Part shown: piece by piece, positions 1-6,363 of the stretch
Position numbering within the stretch: position 1 is the first letter of the stretch
How the letters are laid out: the number at the start of each line of letters is the position of its first letter
Assembly (NCBI GenBank): GCA_002352605.1
Contig: DEIP01000145.1
Coordinates: forward strand, 1 to 18,580
Reading direction: 5' to 3'
Source: Desulfobacteraceae bacterium UBA2771
GTDB lineage: Bacteria; Desulfobacterota; Desulfobacteria; Desulfobacterales; Desulfosarcinaceae
DNA: 18,580 nt
Made by a program: the position numbers and the translations under genes
The notes under the pieces: model-generated
Told to the model about the DNA's origin: nothing
Database searches by the model: none
What the model saw: the letters and a program-made list of their open reading frames with translations, nothing else

Positions 1-65
1 TCCCTCATTTCTGGACGGGCACTAGTTAAGGATTCTCGAGCCTCGATCTCGAAAGCAACCTAACT

Positions 66-85
66 ATGAATGAACACTCATTCAT
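66..85. promoter_or_regulatory. TetR-type operator-like perfect palindrome
   Basis: ATGAATGA and TCATTCAT form a perfect 8-bp inverted repeat around a 4-bp centre (ACAC). TGAATG/CATTCA half-sites are typical of operators bound by TetR-family repressors, including fatty-acid-metabolism regulators. On the minus strand the site directly follows a possible promoter (TTGACA at 107-112, 17-bp spacer, TCAAAT at 84-89). A repressor bound here could therefore block transcription of a gene lying to the left of the window. The regulator itself is not in the window. Confidence 0.5.
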
Positions 86-94
86 TTGACAGAA

Positions 95-133
95 TAAAAA
101 AGCCGTTGTCAAGCGCAAAACGGTTGTCGGCTT
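95..133 (-). terminator. possible intrinsic terminator after the MBL-fold gene
   Basis: On the minus strand AAGCCG (128-133) can pair with CGGCTT (100-105), and a run of T residues follows (complement of the A-run at 96-101). It lies about 130 nt past the stop of the MBL-fold hydrolase gene and could end its transcript. The loop is long and the stem only 6 bp, so the call is weak. The same bases include the -35-like TTGACA of a possible leftward promoter. Confidence 0.35.
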
Positions 134-244
134 ATCTTCTGGAAGCAAATAATTGCTTATTATATCAGAATAAATTAATAAATCTCGTCTAAGAAAGCAT
201 AGACACTTGGGCTGCAACGGGGATCAGGTCCCGCTTCATACAAA

Positions 245-262
245 TGAATGAATATTCAGTCA
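245..262. promoter_or_regulatory. second TetR-type operator-like palindrome
   Basis: TGAATGAATATTCAGTCA is an 18-bp palindrome with a single mismatched pair (A versus G at the fourth position from each end). Its half-site resembles the perfect palindrome at 66-85. It overlaps the stop codon of the MBL-fold gene (260-262), an odd place for a repressor site of that gene. It may be an auxiliary site for the leftward promoter about 160 bp away. Confidence 0.4.
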
Positions 263-1006
263 GGGAATCGGCTTGCCGTCGGCAAAGGCCGGTTCATGCA
301 GCGGCAACAAAATATCGGCCACCTCCTTGACCTCGATCATGATATCATAGGCGTCGTACACGTTCACATGGGTGCCGGGAGGAATCACTTCCATTTCCAT
401 GGCCCGGACCTGCTTGGGCGGGAAGAAGTTGTCGTTGATCACGCAAAAGCCGGTGATGGCCGCCTTACCGCCGGCCGTCTCCACGATCACGGTCAGGCCG
501 CCTTCGGTGTGGGCAGGGGTATGCAACACCCGGATGCCCTCGGCAATCTCCGTGTCTCCCTCCACGAGCCGGATCTGACCGTTCTCCTCCACATCTTCGA
601 TGTAGTCCGCCACATATCTAAAATCCAGTGGATGGGGATCGTGGATATGCTCCAATTCTTTGGGATGGACGAAAATTTCGGCGTTGGTGCATTTGTAGTC
701 GTTTTCACAATGGTCGTTGTGAAGGTGGGTGTGAATCACCGTATCGATACTTTCCGGCGTCAGGTTGTGTCGGGCCAGACCCGCTTCGAAGGTATAGATC
801 CGCCCGCCGATGGCCTGTTCACGATCGTCGGATTGCACCGGGTGCATCTCGCCGGTATCCACGAGGATGGTTCGGTCCCCGCCCTCCAGGTACCAGCAGT
901 AAATGGGGATGATGTATGGCGTTCCGTAATCGTGCTGGTAAGTCATCATACCCTTGTCGAACTGTTTGGTTCCCATGACGATGGGATGAATGCGATACTG
1001 GGTCAC
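260..1006 (-). CDS. MBL-fold metallo-hydrolase, AHL-lactonase-like family
   Basis: Predicted soluble zinc hydrolase of 248 residues, in the size range of N-acyl-homoserine-lactonase-like proteins. The metal-binding motif HTHLHNDH is at residues 92-99 (HxHxDH: H94, H96, D98, H99). A third histidine follows in HTPAHTEGG (H166) and a late one in LPLHEP (H237). The usual bridging aspartate after the fourth strand is not obvious: where relatives have a Gly-Asp step this protein reads ITGFCV, with Asp192 a few residues later. The start is GTG, chosen because AAGGAGGT lies 6 nt upstream (1013-1020). The gene is divergent from the unknown gene at 1223. No quorum-sensing gene is nearby, so lactone hydrolysis is only a family-level guess; other esters or lactones are equally possible. 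Confidence 0.85.
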   Translation of the reverse strand: MTQYRIHPIVMGTKQFDKGMMTYQHDYGTPYIIPIYCWYLEGGDRTILVDTGEMHPVQSDDREQAIGGRIYTFEAGLARHNLTPESIDTVIHTHLHNDHCENDYKCTNAEIFVHPKELEHIHDPHPLDFRYVADYIEDVEENGQIRLVEGDTEIAEGIRVLHTPAHTEGGLTVIVETAGGKAAITGFCVINDNFFPPKQVRAMEMEVIPPGTHVNVYDAYDIMIEVKEVADILLPLHEPAFADGKPIP

Positions 1007-1012
1007 CGGTAG

Positions 1013-1020
1013 ACCTCCTT
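1013..1020 (-). promoter_or_regulatory. strong Shine-Dalgarno fixing a GTG start
   Basis: AAGGAGGT on the minus strand lies 6 nt before the GTG at 1006 and decides the start of the MBL-fold hydrolase. Confidence 0.75.
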
Positions 1021-1222
1021 TTGGGCTTGGTGCATACGGTATGTTATTTCCGGTTTGGCCAAGTTAAGCATTAGGGCATATGATTTTTCCGGTCAACGAT
1101 TTTTAATCGGCACCCCTTCATTTGACCGTCGCCGTGTGATATACGTCTATGACTTTATCGACAGCCGGTTTCCGGCAAACGGGTTCCGTAACCGAACCAT
1201 CAGGAAGCAATAAGATACCTAT

Positions 1223-1564
1223 ATGGCCGCAAAAAATGATATCGTGCTGATCCATTTTGAGGATCAACCCTTGAGCTATGCCCGGATTGAACAGATTCGT
1301 CCCGACAACAAACCGGACTGGTACCATGTAAAACTGCTGATGCTTCAGGTCCCGCTACAGGTGGTCACATGGATTCTGCGGGACCGGTATATCATGGGCG
1401 ACGAGTTTACCATGAACGATAAACGGATGCGCCTGGAGCGGATTACGTGCCCGGAATCCACTATGGAGGAAGACGACCTTCACGAAGCGGTTCCCAACAA
1501 ACCGCCCACGCCTGCCGACGGCAAGGCCACGGTGATCTCCCTGTCCGATAAATTGAAGCGGTAG
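1223..1564 (+). CDS. conserved-looking hypothetical protein
   Basis: I do not recognise this 113-residue protein. It has no signal peptide or clear membrane segment. The first 80 residues alternate hydrophobic and charged positions, as in a small beta-rich fold (IVLIHFED near the start, then VPLQVVTWILRDRYIMG), and the tail is polar and proline-rich. Codon use matches the neighbouring genes. It is first in a plus-strand cluster: 21 bp separate it from the DUF1848 gene, which itself overlaps dusB, so the three are probably co-transcribed. The ribosome-binding site is weak (AGGAAG about 15 nt upstream of the ATG). Confidence 0.65.
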   Translation: MAAKNDIVLIHFEDQPLSYARIEQIRPDNKPDWYHVKLLMLQVPLQVVTWILRDRYIMGDEFTMNDKRMRLERITCPESTMEEDDLHEAVPNKPPTPADGKATVISLSDKLKR

Positions 1565-1585
1565 GCCGCCGCCGAATCCTCGAAC

Positions 1586-2470
1586 ATGAAACGCGAACCA
1601 AAACAGGTCCTGTCCGTATCGAGGCGAACGGACATTCCCGCCTTTTACATGCCCTGGTTCATGGACCGGATGACCCGTGGTGGTATCGAGGTGGTCAATC
1701 CGTTCAACCGGCAGGTCAGGCAGGTGCCCGTAACACCACGGCGGGTACACGCCATTGTCTTCTGGTCCAAAGACTTCGGACCGTTTCTGGCAGATCGCTG
1801 TGGAGAGCAGCTCCAGGCCATGGGTTACCACCTGCTATTCAACTTTACCGTCAACTCACGGTCACCCATCCTGGAGCCGGGGGTGCCCGGCCTGGATCAA
1901 CGGCTGGACCAGTTGCGGCAATTGTGCCGCCGGTTCGGGGCCGCATCGGTCCGGTGGCGCTTCGACCCCATCTGCCACTTCACCAGGACAGCCGGCATCG
2001 TCGAATCCAATCTGAATGATTTCGAAACCATTGCCGTCGCCGCCGGGAAGTGCGGCATCGACACCTGCATCACCAGCTTCATGGATCGCTATCGCAAGAT
2101 TGAACGGCGCACCCGTGACAGGCTAACCTTTGTCGAACCGTCACCGGTGCAACGAGAAAAGATTCTGCTGAATATGGAACAAACCCTGATCCCCCTGGGC
2201 ATTCAACTTGCCCTGTGCTGTGAAAAAAAGGTGTTGGATCGGCTTCCCCCAGAGTCCACCATCCGCGCCGGGGCATGCATTTCAGGCCGATGGATCATGG
2301 CCGTTCATGGTGGCCTAATATCCCTCCGTCAGGATACCGGCCAGCGAAAAGCAGCGGGGTGTGGCTGCACGGCTTCCGTCGACGTGGGGTCCTACAGCCT
2401 GCATCCCTGCTACCACAGTTGCCTGTTCTGCTACGCCAACCCAGCCTGTGACCAGAGGGGCCGCCAATGA
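1586..2470 (+). CDS. DUF1848 family protein with C-terminal Cx3Cx2C motif
   Basis: A 294-residue protein of the DUF1848 family. The N-terminus has the family-typical SVSRRTDIPAFY segment, followed by FWSKD (near residue 60), FNFTVNSR and RWRFDPI. The extreme C-terminus holds a cysteine cluster, C275-x3-C279-x2-C282 followed by YAN, plus C288. The spacing Cx3Cx2C followed by Tyr-Ala is that of the [4Fe-4S]-binding loop of radical SAM enzymes, but here it is at the end rather than the start of the fold. More cysteines lie upstream (CGCTAS near 257). I infer an iron-sulfur protein; the reaction is unknown. The ATG has a poor ribosome-binding site, and the stop overlaps the dusB start by 4 bp (ATGA), so translation of the two is probably coupled. 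Confidence 0.85.
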   Translation: MKREPKQVLSVSRRTDIPAFYMPWFMDRMTRGGIEVVNPFNRQVRQVPVTPRRVHAIVFWSKDFGPFLADRCGEQLQAMGYHLLFNFTVNSRSPILEPGVPGLDQRLDQLRQLCRRFGAASVRWRFDPICHFTRTAGIVESNLNDFETIAVAAGKCGIDTCITSFMDRYRKIERRTRDRLTFVEPSPVQREKILLNMEQTLIPLGIQLALCCEKKVLDRLPPESTIRAGACISGRWIMAVHGGLISLRQDTGQRKAAGCGCTASVDVGSYSLHPCYHSCLFCYANPACDQRGRQ

Positions 2471-3456
2471 AAATCGGCTCCATTGAAACTGACAATTTCA
2501 CCGTGCTGGCACCGCTTGCCGGCATCACCAACCTGCCCATGCGGCGATTGGCCAAAAGGGCCGGCTGCGGGCTGGTCAACTCGGAGATGATCAGTTCAAA
2601 CGGCCTGGTGTATGGCTCCGGTAAAACCGAGCTGCTACTGGACAGCACACCCGAGGAGAAGCCCCTGTCGGTGCAGATTTTCGGATCGAATCCCCAGATC
2701 ATGGCCGATGCGGCCCGGATAGTCCAAGATTCAGGTGCTGATATTGTCGACATCAATTTCGGCTGCTCGGTCAAAAAAATCCTGAAAAGCAACTCGGGGT
2801 CTGCCCTAATGAAAGACCCGCCGCTGGCGCGCCGGATCCTCGAATCGGTTCGCCGGGCCGTGAGCATCCCGCTGACCATCAAGATTCGGTCCGGGTGGGA
2901 GCCATCCGGAAAGCAGGCCTTGCAGATCGCCCGTCTGGCCGAGGATTGTGGCGTGAATGCCATCTCCGTTCACCCGCGCACGGCCACGCAAGGATTTCGG
3001 GGAACGGCGGACTGGTCCATCATCAGCGCGATAAAAAAGGCCCTGACCATTCCGGTAATCGGCAACGGAGACGTGACCGTACCGACGGAGGCCTTGCGCA
3101 TGTTGTCCGAAACCGGCTGCGACGGGGTGATGGTGGGCCGGGCCGCCATCGGCAACCCCATGATCTTCGATGAAATACTGGCGCTGGCCCACGGCCGTCC
3201 GCCAAAGAAGGTGGCCGATGATGCCCAGCGCATTGAGATGATGCTCGGCTATCTTCACGATTCGGTGCGTTATCTGGGGGAAAAGACGGCCTGTCGCATG
3301 ATGCGCAGCCGCTTGTGCTGGTTTGTCAAAGGCATGCGCAACGCCGGGCAGTTCCGCAACGCCATCCGGTTTGTCGCTTCGGAAAAAGAGGCCAGGCAAC
3401 TGATCCGGCAATACGCCGGGACGATTTTGCCATCGGCCCGGAACACAGAACCATGA
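2467..3456 (+). CDS. dusB: tRNA-dihydrouridine synthase (DusB-like)
   Basis: FMN-dependent enzyme reducing specific uridines in tRNA to dihydrouridine. The 329 residues cover the full family length: a TIM barrel starting at LAPLAGITNLPMRR (residues 14-27), then SEMISS (39-44), VQIFG (69-73), and the active-site region DINFGCSVKK with the proposed catalytic Cys100. KIRSGWE (138-144) and SVHPRTATQGFRG (H168, R170) supply substrate and flavin contacts. GNGDV and GVMVGRAAIGNP near 200-230 form the FMN phosphate site, and a helical C-terminal tRNA-binding domain follows. The usual Gly-Cys-Pro step is Gly-Cys-Ser here, but the cysteine is kept. The start overlaps the DUF1848 stop by 4 bp. The gene ends 20 bp from a convergent lipoprotein gene with no clear terminator between them. 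Confidence 0.93.
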   Translation: MKIGSIETDNFTVLAPLAGITNLPMRRLAKRAGCGLVNSEMISSNGLVYGSGKTELLLDSTPEEKPLSVQIFGSNPQIMADAARIVQDSGADIVDINFGCSVKKILKSNSGSALMKDPPLARRILESVRRAVSIPLTIKIRSGWEPSGKQALQIARLAEDCGVNAISVHPRTATQGFRGTADWSIISAIKKALTIPVIGNGDVTVPTEALRMLSETGCDGVMVGRAAIGNPMIFDEILALAHGRPPKKVADDAQRIEMMLGYLHDSVRYLGEKTACRMMRSRLCWFVKGMRNAGQFRNAIRFVASEKEARQLIRQYAGTILPSARNTEP

Positions 3457-3476
3457 ACCACTAACCGGAAACCCGA

Positions 3477-4415
3477 CTACCACCCGGGGATCAAAATGCT
3501 GCCGATCGGGGGGGCGTCCCCGGATTCGGGTGTGCCGAAAGACAGCCGGGGCGTCACGCGACCGATGGTAATTTCGCCGATTTTGGGCCCGGGAAAGACA
3601 AAGCGCTGACCACCCAGGCCGATCAGCACACCGCTGCCATCCATCACCGTGAAGCGGTCGCCCGCCGCGATGCCCGCCTCGCCGCCGGCCGCAATGACGC
3701 CGGCCCCGTTTTCGACGGCAATGACGGATGCCAGCCACGCGCCGCCCTGGATGGCATCGCCCATTTGTTCGCCCAGTTTTTCGCCCATCTCCGCGGCCAC
3801 GTCAACCAGATCGTCCACCTGGGCTTCCCGGCCGTTTCGGATGATGCCGGCTTGACTTTCGTTGATGGCGATTTCATCGGTCAGGATGCCGAGGGCCAGC
3901 CGGGCACCGGTGACGACATCGTAGATGGCCGCGGCGGTCTGGATCTGGAGGCGATATTCCACATCCTTGAAAAACCAGAATCCCGTATTCAATTTGCGCA
4001 CCCGAATATCCATGAGAATGGGGCTCACCACGGCATTCATACCCTCTTGCCGGGCCTGTCCGGCAAGGGTGAACACATCCAGGTCACCGCTGGCCATGCG
4101 CGGCGAATTCCATAGAAACGGCGGGACGTCGATTTTTCCCGGCACCAGCAGTACCGCATTGGAAGCCACCGCTTCCATGCCGGATAGAAAGGCAGCCATA
4201 AACGGTTCGGCCACCCATACACCGGTAAAAACAGTCGTGTTGGAAAGGGCCATAACGCCGACGGTTTTCCGGTATCCGCCACCGCCGGAATAATCACGAA
4301 TGGTTTTTTGGTACGCCGGTCGGTAAGACGCGGCCATGCCGCAGCCCGAGACCAACACCGCGATCAATAGCAGCAACGGCAGCAGGTTCTTTTTCGGATC
4401 GACGTTGGCAATCAT
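3477..4415 (-). CDS. predicted lipoprotein with FlgT/CsgG-like features
   Basis: A 312-residue lipoprotein. After a charged start and a hydrophobic run (residues 11-22) comes the lipobox VSGC, predicting processing and lipidation at Cys25. Residues 50-90 (KTVGVMALSNTT and on) and the helical stretch after it look like the CsgG/curli-transport-like alpha/beta fold used by outer-membrane-associated lipoproteins. The last 80 residues (AGIAAGDRFTVMDGSG, then VGRV-like strands and GSILIPGW) resemble the small beta-domain at the C-terminus of FlgT-like proteins. These fold calls are by pattern only. The start overlaps the queF stop by 4 bp (4412-4415), so the two form an operon although no functional link is apparent. 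Confidence 0.75.
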   Translation of the reverse strand: MIANVDPKKNLLPLLLLIAVLVSGCGMAASYRPAYQKTIRDYSGGGGYRKTVGVMALSNTTVFTGVWVAEPFMAAFLSGMEAVASNAVLLVPGKIDVPPFLWNSPRMASGDLDVFTLAGQARQEGMNAVVSPILMDIRVRKLNTGFWFFKDVEYRLQIQTAAAIYDVVTGARLALGILTDEIAINESQAGIIRNGREAQVDDLVDVAAEMGEKLGEQMGDAIQGGAWLASVIAVENGAGVIAAGGEAGIAAGDRFTVMDGSGVLIGLGGQRFVFPGPKIGEITIGRVTPRLSFGTPESGDAPPIGSILIPGW

Positions 4416-4816
4416 GACGACGCCTCATACCGTACGCAAACGTTGGTGGTCAGCCCCCCCCGCGCCGTGAACACACCCGTCACTTCCATCATCTTGGGTT
4501 TGAGCACCCGTACCAGATCATCGAGGATCCGGTTGGACGCATGCTCATAAAAGATGCCCACGTCACGATACTGGAGCAGGTAATATTTCAAGGACTTCAG
4601 TTCGATGATAAAATCGTCCGGTGTATAGCGGATGTTGATGGTGCCGAAATCCGGCAGCCCGGTCATGGGACAGACCGAGGTAAACTCCGGCTGAGCGATG
4701 GTGATGACGATATCCCGCTTGCCTTTGTAATGGTACTCGATGGGGTCGAGCAGATCGGTGGTGACAACGTCCGGATTGTCCACGGTATAGCGGACAGTGT
4801 GATCATAGGATTTCAT
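4412..4816 (-). CDS. queF: NADPH-dependent 7-cyano-7-deazaguanine (preQ0) reductase, QueF type I
   Basis: Reduces the nitrile of preQ0 to the amine of preQ1 in queuosine synthesis. The 134-residue length fits the short, unimodular QueF class. The signature is EFTSVCPMTGLPDFG at residues 44-58: Cys49 would form the thioimide and Asp56 is the proton donor, seven residues apart as in Bacillus QueF. ELKSLK (72-77) is the NADPH-binding motif, and Glu91-His92 lie in FYEHAS. I chose ATG at 4816 because GGAGAGG (4820-4826) precedes it; an in-frame TTG at 4828 lies over that ribosome-binding site. A sigma-70-like promoter sits upstream, leaving a leader of only about 25 nt, too short for a preQ1 riboswitch. 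The downstream lipoprotein gene overlaps by 4 bp. No other queuosine gene is in the window. Confidence 0.95.
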   Translation of the reverse strand: MKSYDHTVRYTVDNPDVVTTDLLDPIEYHYKGKRDIVITIAQPEFTSVCPMTGLPDFGTINIRYTPDDFIIELKSLKYYLLQYRDVGIFYEHASNRILDDLVRVLKPKMMEVTGVFTARGGLTTNVCVRYEASS

Positions 4817-4848
4817 GGACCTCTCCAATCGGTTTCCGTTGGGGCTTC

Positions 4849-4877
4849 TTATTAGAGGATGGCGGAAACCGTGTCAA
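4849..4877 (-). promoter_or_regulatory. sigma-70-like promoter of queF
   Basis: On the minus strand TTGACA (4872-4877) is followed after exactly 17 bp by TAATAA (4849-4854). The -35 is perfect and the -10 close to consensus. Transcription would start near 4842, about 26 nt before the queF ATG, and would also read the overlapping lipoprotein gene. Confidence 0.7.
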
Positions 4878-5003
4878 ACATTCTGTTGCCCCTGCCGCTT
4901 CGAACGGCGATCCGCCCCCGTCGAAAGCCGTTGTTGACTTCCAGCAGCCTTCCTGTTAACAGTTTAATATATTTAATAATATTACCATGCGGAGTAGGTA
5001 CTG

Positions 5004-5198
5004 ATGAGAAAGACAAGCCAAGACGAGCAGATTCTTCGGGCCACCAAGGAGATCGTGGTCAAGTTCATCGAAACGGGAAGGGTGTCACCGACGGGGTTTC
5101 CGGAAGCCTTCAAGGCAATCTACTGGGCGGTGGATCAAACCGTGAAACAGTCGGCGACACCGGAGACAAGCGATGAAAACGCTGGGGAGACGCCTTAA
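5004..5198 (+). CDS. small unknown protein (64 aa)
   Basis: I do not recognise this protein. Most of it looks helical: SQDEQILRATKEIVVKFIET, then a Gly/Pro break (GRVSPTGFPE), then a second helix (AFKAIYWAVDQTVKQ) and an acidic tail. It has no cysteines, signal peptide or membrane segment; a small helical regulator or anti-toxin-sized protein would fit but nothing proves it. GGAG lies 9 nt upstream of the ATG (4991-4994), and an AT-rich stretch with a TTGACT (4934-4939) precedes it as a possible promoter region. It stands alone, divergent from queF and convergent with sppA. Confidence 0.6.
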   Translation: MRKTSQDEQILRATKEIVVKFIETGRVSPTGFPEAFKAIYWAVDQTVKQSATPETSDENAGETP

Positions 5199-5365
5199 AA
5201 AACGCAGCCTTCCCGGGTGTCTGGATGGTTTGCATGCAATTTTACCCACCCATCGCTGTCGTTGACACAAACCGCCCCCGCTTCATCTTTGGGTAGCGAT
5301 GACGGTGCCGAAAGCCTCCGGTATTAAACCCGGGCAGCGAGTGCCGCTCCGATTATTAAATAGGA

Positions 5366-6352
5366 TTAAGGCGATCCCAGTGCCTGGGGCCACAGGTAGT
5401 AAAAGCCGGTCTCGAGGGAGAGCCAATCACCGATAGCCCCCATGTCCATCAGAGGTGATTGACCGGCCCGGGCCCCGCTGGTGAGCGTGTTGTAGATGTT
5501 GTCGTCGGGGTATTGGGTACGGCGGTAAGCCACCACCCGGGCGTCGGTATCGAGGTCGGCGATCGCCTTGGCCTCCTCGATGGCGTCTTTGAGGTAACCG
5601 ATCTTGTCAACCAGGCCGGCGGCAACGGCGGCATCGGCAAGAAAAATCCGGGCGTCGGCGACCTTGGCCAATTGCGCATCGTCCAGATTGCGGTGTTGTT
5701 TCACCAGGCGAATGAACCGTCGGCCCAAGGCATCGGTCAGGTCCTGGAGCATCTGCGCCTCCACCGGCGTGGTGGGACGAAAGGGCGACCCCATGTCCTT
5801 GTTTTCACCTGATTTATTCACCTGCATGGCCACACCGACCTTTTCCATCAGCCCCGACACCTCGGGTCGCATCAGGATCACGCCGATCGAACCGGTCACG
5901 CTGGTCGGATGGGCCATGATCACGTCGGCCGGCAGGGAGACATAGTAACCTCCGGATGCGGCCAGGTTCATCATGCAGACCACCACCTTTTTTCCGGTAC
6001 GCCGCTTAAAGGCGAGAATTTCATGGTAGAGAATATCGCTGGCCGTAGTGGTACCGCCGGGGCTGTTAATCTTGAGCAGTACGGCCTTGATGCGGTCGTC
6101 CGTCTCGGCCAGCCTCAGGTGGGAGACGACCTCCTGCACCGGCCCCGGCATCGTTCGCAACATGCGACTTTTGGGGGCATCGGTGATAACACCGCTGATG
6201 GGCAGGACCAGAATTTTGTCGTCGGCCGTGCCGTCCAGGATCACCTCCTGAAGCGGATCGGAAGCATCCGAGAACAGGGTGATCCGGGGGCCGGCACAAC
6301 CGAGCAACATGGTGATCAGAATTGATGTCAGTATCCCTGTCGACATTCTCAT
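5366..6352 (-). CDS. sppA: SppA-type signal peptide peptidase (S49), lipid-anchored
   Basis: Serine-lysine protease of the S49 family, which degrades cleaved signal peptides or membrane-associated substrates. The 328 residues match the short (single-module) SppA form. Motifs in order: INSPGGT (95-101), AASGGYY with the predicted nucleophile Ser133, TGSIGV (153-158), and the predicted general base Lys185 in ENKDMGSP. The Ser-Lys spacing of 52 residues equals that of Bacillus SppA (S147/K199). Instead of the usual membrane helix the N-terminus carries a lipobox (LLGC) predicting lipidation at Cys19. I chose the ATG at 6352 because GAGGAGGG (6358-6365) lies 5 nt upstream and the lipoprotein signal begins there. 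The polA stop (6364-6366) falls at that ribosome-binding site, so the two genes are closely coupled. Confidence 0.9.
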   Translation of the reverse strand: MRMSTGILTSILITMLLGCAGPRITLFSDASDPLQEVILDGTADDKILVLPISGVITDAPKSRMLRTMPGPVQEVVSHLRLAETDDRIKAVLLKINSPGGTTTASDILYHEILAFKRRTGKKVVVCMMNLAASGGYYVSLPADVIMAHPTSVTGSIGVILMRPEVSGLMEKVGVAMQVNKSGENKDMGSPFRPTTPVEAQMLQDLTDALGRRFIRLVKQHRNLDDAQLAKVADARIFLADAAVAAGLVDKIGYLKDAIEEAKAIADLDTDARVVAYRRTQYPDDNIYNTLTSGARAGQSPLMDMGAIGDWLSLETGFYYLWPQALGSP

Positions 6353-6363
6353 GACAACCCTCC

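Noticed and set aside
26..217. 63-residue minus-strand ORF
   Set aside because: It covers the palindrome, the terminator-like stem and AT-rich DNA; no ribosome-binding site or conserved pattern.
248..1012. 254-residue plus-strand ORF
   Set aside because: It is the antisense of the MBL-fold hydrolase, which has a metal motif and a strong ribosome-binding site; the plus-strand product is histidine-rich noise.
4817..4850. preQ1 riboswitch upstream of queF
   Set aside because: The leader after the promoter is only about 25 nt and shows no aptamer-like stem and A-rich tail.
4859..5176. 105-residue plus-strand ORF
   Set aside because: It spans the queF promoter and upstream region and lies out of frame over the better-supported 64-residue gene, which has a GGAG at proper spacing.
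5255..5350. Resemblance to a cyclic-di-GMP-I (GEMM) riboswitch (GAAAGCCTCCGG followed by TTAAACCCGGGCAGC)
   Set aside because: The 5' half of the consensus is missing, and the plus-strand transcript would run into the antisense of sppA with no gene to control.
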